DNA of 64,000 nt from Chondrilla cf. caribensis (lineage: Eukaryota > Porifera > Demospongiae > Chondrillida > Chondrillidae), in NCBI GenBank assembly GCA_964020155.1, contig OZ026552.1, forward strand, positions 5,825,523 through 5,889,522. Direction: 5' to 3'. The notes beneath the pieces were generated by a model, which saw only the letters and a list, made by a program, of their open reading frames with translations, was not told the DNA's origin and made no database searches. This document shows positions 36,830 to 47,215 of this stretch, one piece after another. Made by a program: the position numbers and the translations under genes. Numbering within the stretch: the first letter of the stretch is position 1; every line of letters starts with the position of its first letter.

Positions 36830-37900
36830 AGGATTCATATTAATAAAAAAGTCACCCACTCAGGGTCAAAGACACCTATATATTGAGAGCTTTACAGGGA
36901 CTTTCCACAGAGACTGTGTACTTGCGTCATTCCACGAATGCAGAAGACACTATTCTAGCTGGGAGGTCAGCCGCGAGTCCCAAAGCTCCCCCCTACGGTT
37001 CTTTGTAGAGAGTATGCGACTGACCACCAGGAAGTGAGCTATTTTTTTCATGGAAAAAAACCGTCCTTTTGAGGATTCGAACCCGCGACCTGGAGCCTAG
37101 AGTCGTGTCACCTGACCACCCCGCCACCGTGACCTATCTATTTTATTATTATTATCTGCGCTATTTAAAGTTGCCCTCAATTTTCAATTCGGAGAATAGG
37201 CCACCCACAGGCACTCGAATCACTTGATCGTCTCTAATAGGTTTAGAAGAACCTTCGGTGAAGATTTAAAGTTCGTTGAAGTCTTTGCGCTCAAATTCTA
37301 GCCCAAATCCTAATTGTCGGCGTTTTGAAATCGGCCATTTTGTTCGCACAATAGAAATAATATAAATTCACTGTAGTGGTTACGCGTAGGAATGCATATT
37401 ATATGATGTTGCAGTATTTCCTAAATTCGAGTATACTCGTAGATGGTGGAGCTACGTAGCTCGTAGCTACGGCAAAGGAGCTTTACAAAGTCTCCTGTTT
37501 CATACTATAAAACCCGAGGGTATGTCAAGTTTTCCTACATTCCAGACTGTATATGCATTATTGCTTTCCTGTGATAGAAACTTCGTCGGAGAATGCGCGA
37601 ACACTGTAAGGGACATAGCAGTATTCCTCTGCAAAGAGAAGATATTACCAAATTGCATCTTCGAGGTGTGGTTGTGTAGGGTATGGGTTGAGGTATATTA
37701 ACTGATAGAATATTTTCACTTGCTTTGTGTTCAGTTTTGAAGTAGTGAAGATCATTCATGACAAGATACTGGACATGACCGGTAGTAACCAGTGAGTGCA
37801 TCATTATGTATTCCACTGTGATTATCATACTCAAGTATTACATCTGCTCTCGGAGTACCACTTGTTCTGGTGGGAAACAAGACAGACCTCCACATGCAAA
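36830..37900. repeat. ~1.06-kb repeat module, copy A
   Basis: Starts around aaaaaagtcacccactcagg and ends around acagacctccacatgcaaa. The same sequence recurs at 40617-41680 (copy B) and, cut short, at 45570-46377 (copy C). It contains a 74-nt tRNA-like segment. It has no long coding frame of its own; a ~100-codon minus-strand frame shared by copies A and B has no recognisable product. Confidence 0.85.
37061..37134 (-). repeat. tRNA-like sequence in module A
   Basis: Read on the minus strand it is 74 nt long and has an A-box-like start (GGTGGCGGGGTGGTCAGG) and a B box (GGGTTCGAATCC) at tRNA spacing. The acceptor and T stems pair poorly, so it is probably tRNA-derived rather than a working tRNA gene. 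Confidence 0.6.
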
Positions 37901-38065
37901 GGTAGCAGATTTTTTTCTATGTCCACTCTTAATGTATCAACCTTCACCCTATCTGGCCCTAATGTATATCATAGGGTGTTGTCTATGTTATGACGGTGTG
38001 GTGTGTCGTAGGGTGTTGTCTATGTTATGACGGTGTAGTGAACTCCCTTTCCCTCTGACACCAGC

Positions 38066-39379
38066 ATGGCCGTCTTCTCAGGAAGTTTGAGCTCTGGTAG
38101 AAGGTTTGCAGTCCGTGTGGTGGGGCGGCTGTGTAGAGTGCGTCCCAGCCCTATCGATGTTGGCATAAGTCTTGGTTATCATAACATAATCTTTCTCTCT
38201 GTAGTTACGTTATAGTTTGAACGTTGTGGATGGTTTTAAAGAATTGGTTGGCAAGTGAGGGTGCTTTGAGTATCCCAATTGTTTTCTGGCTGAAATTTAT
38301 GGATGCCTATTCATATCCTGTAGTACTCCTTTAGTGAGGTTAAAAGGTGTGAGCGAAGAGACATTATGTAATATTCTTGTTAAGGCGGAGCAGCTAAACC
38401 CTGGTGGTTCCGTTAAGGACAGGGCCGCTCTGTACCTCATCAAGGACGCTGAAGAAAGAGGTCAGAAACATTGACCGAAGTTTGAACCATGCTGTATTTT
38501 TGTTCCAAAATTAATTGGATAGGTTTGGTGAGGCCTGGTGGGACCATAGTGGAAGGGACAGCAGGCAACACAGGTCTGGTTTGTTATGCGTTCGTTTTCT
38601 TGTATTGTCGACGCTAGGGTTATATGTTGTTACATATCTCAAACCGATCTTCTGCTGTGCATAGGAATTGGTTTGGCACACCTATGCAATGCTATTGGCT
38701 ATCAATGTGTGATTTTTATGCCAGACATGCAATCTCAGGTTCGTCAACATCACTGGGTTATGACTCCTTTGTGGCTGAGTGTATTGTTTAATGTATACAG
38801 GAAAAAATAGATGCTCTACGTGTCCCAGGAGCAGACGTTAGACCAGTACCAGCTGTCCCTTATGATAACCCAGAAAACTACAACCACATAGTTAGTGAAT
38901 TTGTTAATATGAGTAGTATAATCTCTGAATATGATGTCTTGATGTCAAAGTATACTACTCTATGCAGGCCAAAAGATTTGCAAGTTCTCTTTCAAATGCA
39001 GTTTGGACCAATCAGTTTGACAATACAGCTAACAGACTAGCTCATTATGAGACTACAGGCCCTGAAATCTGGAAGCAAACAAGTATGCATGTGTGTATAA
39101 TGGTGTGGGCATATGTATGTGATCGTGATATTGCCATCAATTGTAGATGGCAGAGTTGATGCTGTTACTTTTGGAACAGGAACGGGTGGAACGCTTGCTG
39201 GTTTGTACTTCACATATCTACAAAGGAATTCCATATATCAAGTATCCATTGGTAAGTGTTGGTCTGTTCCTGAAAGAGAAGAATCCCCTAGTGCAAGTTG
39301 TCCTTGCTGATCCTCAGGTGAACATGACTGTGTTGTTGTGGTGTTGTGGTGTTTGTGTGTGTGTTTGTTTGTGTTTGTT

Positions 39380-39442
<63 letters not shown>

Positions 39443-40097
39443 GCAATGCATTATTTGAGGGAAGTGTACTCTACAACTACTTTTCTCATGGTAAACTGGA
39501 AAGAACAGAAAGATCCTCAATTACTGAAGACATTGATCATCGAAGAGTGACTAACAATGTATCTGGTGCTCCTATAGATTCTGCTGTTATGATATCTGAT
39601 GAAGAGGCTGTAACAATGGTGCGTGGCATAATATTAGTTGATTTGTTTATTTGTAAAGTCATGTAGTTGTCACTTCTTAGACATTTAGAATTCTCCATGA
39701 AGAAGGTTTCTTTGTGGGAGCATCATCTGGACTGAACGTTGCTGCTGCTGTTAAGGTTTGCTTAATGGTCTACACCTTGCTAGTATCATGGTAACGCACA
39801 CACATAATTTATAGTTTGCAAGAACATTGGGGCCTGGCAAGACCATTGTCACTTGCTTGTGTGATTCAGGACAGGTCAGCAGTGTCCACTGAAGTAGTCG
39901 CATTGTTGTGAACATATTTTTAACACTCCAGAGGTACTTGTCCAAACTGTTTAGTAGGACAGTATTGAAGGACCGAGGTGAGAAGGTCACTAGGTGCATC
40001 CCTGTAGCTGGTATGTAAAATGTGATTGCTCTGCTCTTGCCTTCCTGCAGGTCTTCTCCAAACACTTCCAGAGAAATATCACAGTTCTTTGCATTGA
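38066..40097 (+). CDS. PLP-dependent cysteine synthase (O-acetylserine sulfhydrylase-like)
   Basis: 14 exons: 38066-38137, 38205-38254, 38324-38460, 38523-38573, 38665-38738, 38801-38890, 38968-39082, 39147-39200, ~39257-39317, 39460-39618, 39681-39755, 39815-39874, 39932-39977, 40051-40097. A mitochondrial-type leader ([20 protein letters not shown]) precedes [16 protein letters not shown]. The PLP lysine motif is [15 protein letters not shown]. Next come [32 protein letters not shown], the phosphate loop [28 protein letters not shown] and FVGASSGLN. The reaction is sulfide plus O-acetylserine (or a relative) to cysteine. It has no CBS regulatory domains, so it is not typical animal cystathionine beta-synthase. 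Between exons 8 and 9 no GT-AG intron of plausible size restores the frame; a 1-nt shift or unusual splicing is needed. Confidence 0.8.
39355..39440. repeat. (TG)n microsatellite in the cysteine-synthase gene
   Basis: A TG run with tttg interruptions, in the intron before exon 10. Confidence 0.9.
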
Positions 40098-40616
40098 CAG
40101 TAATAAGAATTGAGAACTTTTGAATTTACCATTCTACTTATTAATAAAATGCAAAAAGTTGATTCAGTCATACTATACCACAGTTGAAATTCTTGCAAAC
40201 ATACGTAAGTGTTCCAAACTGATAAAGGTGACTGACATACTTTCATATTGAAACCTTTTGGCTTTGTAAAACGTCAAATTCAACTACAAGTGGAACAATC
40301 AGCATCTTGATTTTAACGCCTTAACATCAATACAGGACCCATCCCTTTCACACATTCACAGGAAATACCCATTCCCTCTGTTCTAATCGACTGTCACTTA
40401 GGTTAAGTTGGGTATACTTATTTAGGCCATAGATACTCGTTATTGACAATTAAAATAAATGCATAATTACATAATAAATACTAGTTAAAACGGTAATACG
40501 TGGGTGTAGGAATAGCTTTCACTCTTTCCAACCTTATGTCGTCCGTAATTTGTTCAAGTATCAAAATACTGTATCATAATGATCATTTAATGAAATGAAG
40601 AAATTGTCGGATTTGT

Positions 40617-41680
40617 AATTAATAAAAAAGTCACCCACTCAGGGTCAAAGACACCTATATATGTAGAGCTTTACAGGGACTTTCCACAGATACTGTGTAC
40701 TTGCGTCATTCCACGAATGCAGAAGACACTATTCTAGCTGGGAGGTCAGTCGCGAGTCCCAAAGCTCCCCCTACGGTTCTTTGTAGAGAGTATGCGACTG
40801 ACCACCAGGAAGTGAGCTATGTTTTTTCAGAGAAAAAAACCGTCCTTTTGAGGATTCGAACCCGCGACCTGGAGCCTAGAGTCGTGTCACCTGACCACCC
40901 CGCCACCGTGACCTATCTATTTTATTGTTATTATCTGCGCTATTTAAAGTTGCCCTCAATGTTCAATTCGGAGAATAGGCCACCCCCAGGCACTCAAATC
41001 ACTTGATCATCTCTAATAGGTTTAGAAGAACCTTCGGTGAAGATTTAAAGTTAGTTGGAGTCTTTGCGCTCAAATTCTAGCCCAAATCCTAATTGTCGGC
41101 GTTTTGAAATCGGCCATTTTGTTCGCACAATAGAAATAATATAAATTCACTGTAGTGGTTACGCGTAGGAATGCATATTATATGATGTTGCAGTATTTCC
41201 TAAATTCGAATATACTCGAAGATGGTGGAGCTACGTAGCTCGAAGTTACGGCAAGGGATCTTTACAAAGTCTTCTGTTTCATACTATAAAACCCGAGGGT
41301 ATGTCAAGTTTCCCTGTATTCCAGACTGTATGTGCATTATTGCTTTCCTGTGATAGAAACTTCGTCGGAGAATGCGCGAACACTGTAAGGGACATAGCAG
41401 TATTCCTCTGCAAAGAGAAGATATTACCAAATTGCATCTTCGAGGTGTGGTTGTGTAGGGTATGGGTTGAGGTATATTAACTGATAGAATATTTTCACTT
41501 GCTTTGTGTTCAGTTTTGAAGTAGTGAAGATCATTCATGACAAGATACTGGACATGACCGGTAGTAACCAGTGAGTGCATCATTATGTGATCCACTGTGA
41601 TTATCATACTCAAGTATTACATCTGCTCTCAGAGTACCACTTGTTCTGGTGGGAAACAAGACAGACCTCCACATGCAAAA
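40617..41680. repeat. ~1.06-kb repeat module, copy B
   Basis: Nearly the same as copy A along its full length. The region to its left (about 39860-40617), which includes the last exons and 3' flank of the cysteine-synthase gene, is matched by 44805-45570 to the left of copy C. Confidence 0.88.
40840..40913 (-). repeat. tRNA-like sequence in module B
   Basis: The same 74-nt minus-strand sequence as in module A, with no difference seen by eye. Confidence 0.6.
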
Positions 41681-41907
41681 TTAATAGTTCTGTGTAGCAC
41701 TGCAAACACACACATCAAAATAGAACTATTGCCAGTACCTGTTTTACAATAATCTATTATCACAATGTCAACACAATAAGTATATTATGTATACCAAATC
41801 TAGCACACTGCATTATACTACGATGGGTCAGGTATTTAGGTACGTATCTCGTTGACCGGCACACGCCATTTTGTATTTCCCACCGGTGACATAGGTGTCA
41901 GTGACCC

Positions 41908-41954
41908 CCCTTTCCCTCTGACACCAGCATGGCCGTCTTCTCAGGAAGTTTGAG
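41908..41954 (+). pseudogene. Orphan first-exon fragment of the cysteine-synthase gene
   Basis: ccctttccctctgacaccag leads into ATGGCCGTCTTCTCAGGAAG (ATG at 41929-41931), as at 38046-38092. Similarity stops abruptly after gtttgag, where satellite sequence begins. No other exon follows until 44.8 kb. Confidence 0.85.
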
Positions 41955-44803
41955 GAATTCGAATGCACAGACACACTCCTTGACCTAGTACAGTCATTCT
42001 GATAACAAAAAAGATGCATTTTGATGTTGACCAAAATTTCCCCCCAGTGCCACATATAAAAGAATGTATATACTTTGTATGTACATTCATATATGCGTGT
42101 AATACGCCTTGTGGTGATCACCTAAGCAATTTGAGATTTCTTTTCTGGTCACCAAGGGCTACCCAGTGTCCATACCAAACTCACCAACACAATTTCGTAT
42201 GCATTCTGATTGTCCTGAGTGCGTTATAAGCCTCGTGGTGACAAGCCCAAAAAATGTCAATTTTTGGTCTTGTCACCACGGCCTCTCCTGTGTGCACGTG
42301 ATGCATCATAGCTCAAATCCAAATACACAGACACACTCCTGGACCTAGTAGCTACCTTCTGATAGCAAAAAGTTGCATTTTGATGTGGACCAAAATTTCC
42401 CCCTATTGCCAATGTACATACTTTGAATGTAGATTCATATATGCGTGTAATACGCCTTGTGGTGATCACCTAAGCAATTTGAGATTTCTTTTCTGGTCAC
42501 CAAGGGCTACCTAGTGTCCATACCAAACTCTCCAACACAATTTCGTATGCATTCTGATTGTCCTGAGTGCGTTATAAGCCTCGTGGTGACAAGCCAAAAA
42601 ATGTCAATTTTTTGAGTTGTCACCACAGCCTCTCCTGTGTGCACGTGATGCATCATAGCTGAAATCCGAATGCACAGACACACTCCTGGACCTGGTAGCT
42701 ACCTTCTGATAGCATAAAGGATGCATTTTGATGTCGACCAAAATTTCCCCCCAGTGCCACATATAATAGAATGTATATACTTTGTATGTACATTCATATA
42801 TGCGTGTAATACGCCTTGTGGTGATCACCTAAGCAATATGAGATTTCTTTTCTGTTCACCAAGGGCTACCCAGTGTCCATACCAAACTCTCCAACACAAT
42901 TTCGTATGCATTCTGATTGTCCTGAGTGCGTTATAAGCCTCGTGGTGACAAGCCCAAAAAATGTCAATTTTTTGAGTTGTCACCACAGCCTCTCCTGTGT
43001 GCACGTGATGCATCTTAGCTCAAATCCAAATGCACAGACACACTCTTGGACCTAGTAGCTACCTTCTGATAGCAAAAAGGATGCATTTTGATGTCGACCA
43101 AAATTTCCCCCCAGTGCCACATATAATAGAATGTATATACTTTGTATGTACATTCATATATGCGTGTAATACGCCTTGTGGTGATCACCTAAGCAATTTG
43201 AGATTTCTTTGCTGGTCACCAATAGCTACCTAGTGTCCATGCCAAACTCACCAACACAATTTCGTAAGCATTCTGATTGTCCTGAGTGCGCTATAAGCCT
43301 CGTGGTGACAAGCCCAAAAAATGTCAATTTTTGGTCTTGTCACCACGGCCTCTCCTGTGTTCCCGTGATGCATCATAGCTCAAATCCAAATGCACAGACA
43401 CACTTCTGGACCTAGTAGCTACCTTCTGATAGCAAACAGTTGCATTTTGATGTGGACCAAAATTTCCCCCTATTGCCAATGTACATACTTTGTATGTAGA
43501 TTCATATATAAGTGTATTACGCCTTGGGTGATCACCTAAGCAATTTGAGATTTCTTATCTGGTCACCAAGGGCTACCTAGTGTCCATGCCTAACTCACCA
43601 ACACAATTTCGCAAGCATTCTGATTGTCCTGAGTGCGCTATAAGCCTCGTGGTGACAAGCCCAAAAAATGTCAATTTTTGGTCTTGTCACCACGGCCTCT
43701 CCTGTGTGCACGTGATGCATCATAGCTGAAATCCAAATGCACAGACACACTCCTGGACCTGGTAGCTACCTTCTGATAGCAAGAAGGATGCATTTTGATG
43801 TGGACCAAAATTTCCCCCTATTGCCAATGTACATACTTTGAATGTAGATTCATATATAAGTGTATTACGCCTTGGGTGATCACCTAAGCAATTTGAGATT
43901 TCTTATCTGGTCACCAAGGGCTACCTAGTGTCCATGCCTAACTCACCAACACAATTTCGCAAGCATTCTGATTGTCCTGAGTGCGCTATAAGCCTCGTGG
44001 TGACAAGCCCAAAAAATGTCAATTTTTGGTCTTGTCACCACGGCCTCTCCTGTGTGCACGTGATGCATCATAGCTGAAATCCAAATGCACAGACACACTC
44101 CTGGACCTGGTAGCTACCTTCTGATAGCAAAAAGTTGCATTTTGATGTGGACCAAAATTTCCCCCTATTGCCAATGTACATACTTTGAATGTAGATTCAT
44201 ATATAAGTGTATTACGCCTTGGGTGATCACCTAAGCAATTTGAGATTTCTTATCTGGTCACCAAGGGCTACCTAGTGTCCATGCCTAACTCACCAACACA
44301 ATTTCGCAAGCATTCTGATTGTCCTGAGTGCGCTATAAGCCTCGTGGTGACAAGCCCAAAAAATGTCAATTTTTGGTCTTGTCACCACGGCCTCTCCTGT
44401 GTGCACGTGATGCATCATAGCTGAAATCCAAATGCACAGACACACTCCTGGACCTGGTAGCTACCTTCTGATAGCAAAAAGTTGCATTTTGATGTCGACC
44501 AAAATTTCCCCCTATTGCCAATGTATAATACTTTGTATGTAGATCCATATATGCGTGTAATACGCCTTGTGGTGATCACCTAAGCAATTTGAGATTTCTT
44601 ATCTGGTCACCAAGGGCTACCTAGTGTCCATGCCTAACTCACCAACCCAATTTCGTAAGCATTCTGATTGTCCTGAGTGTGCTATAAGCCTCGTGGTGAC
44701 AAGCCAAAAAATGTCAATTTTTTGAGTTGTCACCACGGCCTCTCCTGTGTGCACGTGATGCATCGTAGCTGAAATCCGAATGCACAGACACACTCCTGGA
44801 CCT
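41955..44803 (+). repeat. 350-bp satellite, first block (about 8 monomers)
   Basis: Head-to-tail monomers of about 347-360 bp, each with gatgcattttgatgt(c/g)gacc, gtgatcacctaagcaatttg, ggtcaccaagggctacc and ctcgtggtgacaagcc. Two variants differ in the middle: gtgccacatataatagaatg versus attgccaatgtacatac. Short frames repeated along both strands are by-products, not genes. Confidence 0.95.
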
Positions 44804-44804
44804 G

Positions 44805-45055
44805 TGATTCAGGACAGGTCAGCTGTGTCCACTGAAATAGTCAAATTGTTGTGAACATATTTTTATCTCTCCAGAGGTACTTCTCCAAACTGTTTAGTAG
44901 GACAGTATTGAAGGACTGAGGTGAAAGGGTCACTAGGTGCATACCTGTAGCTGGTATGTAAAGTGTGAATGCTCTGCTCTTGCCTTCCTGCAGGTCTTCT
45001 CCAAACACTTCCAGAGAAATATCACAGTTCTTTGCATTGGCAGTAACAAGAATTG
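44805..45055 (+). pseudogene. Orphan last exons of the cysteine-synthase gene
   Basis: Matches 39862-40110: the end of exon 12 (gtgattcaggacag), exon 13 at 44875-44920 and exon 14 from 44994. Exon 13 carries CGA to TGA (44917-44919), a premature stop, and the original stop in exon 14 has become TGG. It is clearly dead and has no upstream exons. Confidence 0.88.
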
Positions 45056-45569
45056 AGAACTTTTGAATTTACCATTCTACTTATTAATAAAATGCAAAAA
45101 GTTGATTCAGTCATACTATACCACAGTTGAAATTCTTGCAAACATACGTAAGTGTTCCAAACTGATAAAGGTGACTGACATACTTTCATTTTGAAACCTT
45201 TTGGCTTTGTTAAAATTAATATCAAATTTAACTACATGTGGGACAATCAGCATCTTGATTTTAATGCCGTAACATCAATACAGGACCCACCCCTTTTACA
45301 CATTCACAGGAAATACCCATTCCCTCTATTCTAATTGACTGTCACTTAGGTTAAGTTGGGTATACTTATTTAGGCCATAGATACTCGTTATTGACAATTA
45401 AAATAAACACATAATTACATAATAAATATTAGTTAAAATGGTAGTACGTGGGTGTAGGAATAGCCTTCACTCTTTCCAACCTTATGTCGTTCATAATTTG
45501 TTCAAGTATCAAAATACTGTATTATAATGATCACATTAATGAAATGAAGAAATTGTCGGATTTGTAATT

Positions 45570-46377
45570 CATAAAAAAGTCACCCACTCAGGGTCAAAGA
45601 CACCTATATATGTAGAGCTTCACAGGGACTTTCCACAGAGACTGTGTACTTGCGTCATTCCACGAATGCAGAAGACACTATTCTAGCTGGGAGGTCAGTC
45701 ATGAGTCCCAAAGCTCCCCCCTACGGTTCTTTGTAGAGAGTATGCGACTGACCACCAGGAAGTGAGCTATTTTTTTTCAGAGAAAAAAACCGTCCTTTTG
45801 AGGATTCGAACCCGCGACCTGGAGCCTAGAGTCGTGTCACCTGACCACCCCGCCACCGTGACCTATCTATTTTATTATTATTATCTGCGCTATTTAAAGT
45901 TGCCCTCAATGTTCAATTCGGAGAATAGGCCACCCACAGGCACTCGAATCACTTGATCGTCTCTAATAGGTTTAGAAGAACCTTCGGTGAAGATTTAAAG
46001 CTCATTGAAGTCTTTGCGCTCAAATTCTAGCCCAAATTCTAATTGTCGGCGTTTTGAAATCGGCCATTTTGTTCGCACAATAGAAATAATATAAATTCAC
46101 TGTAGTGGTTACGCGTAGGAATGCATATTATATGATGTTGCAGTATTTCCTAAATTCGAATATACTCGAAGATGGTGGAGCTACGTAGCTCGTAGCTACG
46201 GCGAGGGAGCTTTACAAAGTCTTCAGTTTTTAATACTATAAAACCCGAGGGTATGTAAAGTTTTCCTACATTCCAGACTGTATGTGTATTATTGCTTTCC
46301 TGTGATAGAAACTTCGTCGGAGAATGCGCGAACACTGTAAGGGACATAGCAGTATTCCTCTGCAAAGAGAAGATATC
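45570..46377. repeat. ~1.06-kb repeat module, copy C (truncated)
   Basis: Follows copies A and B closely up to gcaaagagaagatat, then breaks at about 46377, where the 187-bp satellite starts. The missing right third includes the ~100-codon minus-strand frame seen in A and B. Confidence 0.85.
45790..45863 (-). repeat. tRNA-like sequence in module C
   Basis: Third copy of the 74-nt tRNA-like sequence, with A and B boxes kept. Confidence 0.6.
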
Positions 46378-46384
46378 AAGAAGG

Positions 46385-47215
46385 TCTCAATAGGTGACCC
46401 GTAACTCCAGTTACATTGGAAGGTGCTTAATATTTTTTTTCAATGTATGGGAGAGTATAGGAGATAAAACGCTAAGCACCTTTTTTCATAGCTCATTAGA
46501 GAGGGGGCGTGTCAACTTGATATTTTAGACAGACCTAGCTAGGGACGTGAACTAACTTCTGAAACAATTCCCATCTCAATAGGTGACCCGTAACTCCAGT
46601 TACATTGGAAGGTGCTTAATATTTTTTCAATGTATGGGAGAGTATAGGAGATAAAACGCTAAGCACCTTTTTGCATAGCTCATGGGGGAGGGGGCGTGTC
46701 AACTTGATATTTTAGACAGATCTAGGCAGGGACGTGAACTAACTTCTGAAACAATTCCCATCTCAATAGATGACACGTAACCCCAGCTACATTGGAAGGT
46801 GCTTAATATTTTTTCAATGTATGGGAGAGTATAGGAGATAAAACGCTAAGCACCTTTTTGCATAGCTCATGGGGGAGGGGGCGTGTCAACTTGATATTTT
46901 AGACAGATCTAGGCAGGGACGTGAACTAACTTCTGAAACAATTCCCATCTCAATAGATGACACGTAACCCCAGCTACATTGGAAGGTGCTTAATATTTTT
47001 TCAATGTATGGGAGAGTATAGGAGATAAAACGCTAAGCACCTTTTTGCATAGCTCATGGGGGAGGGGGCGTGTCAATTTGATATTTCAGACAGACCTAGC
47101 AGGGGACGTGAGCTAACTTTTGAAACAATTCCCATCTCAATAGGTGACCCTTAACTTCAGTTACATTGGAAGGTGCTTAATATTTTTTCAATTTTTTCAA
47201 TGTATGGGAGAGTAT
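46385..47215 (+). repeat. 187-bp satellite array (about 4.4 copies)
   Basis: Units start tctcaatag at 46385, 46574, 46761, 46948 and 47135, giving spacings of 189, 187, 187 and 187 bp. Copies 2-4 are almost identical. The reverse complement of the family is present in diverged form at 3660-4150. Confidence 0.93.

Noticed and set aside
37061..37134. Functional tRNA gene
   Set aside because: A and B boxes are present but acceptor and T stems do not pair well, and all three copies lie in a repeat module.
36830..46377. Modules A, B and C as LTRs of a retroelement carrying the cysteine-synthase gene
   Set aside because: The duplicated block also includes gene exons and 3' flank next to B and C, and no TG...CA ends, primer site or gag/pol is seen; tandem duplication explains it better.
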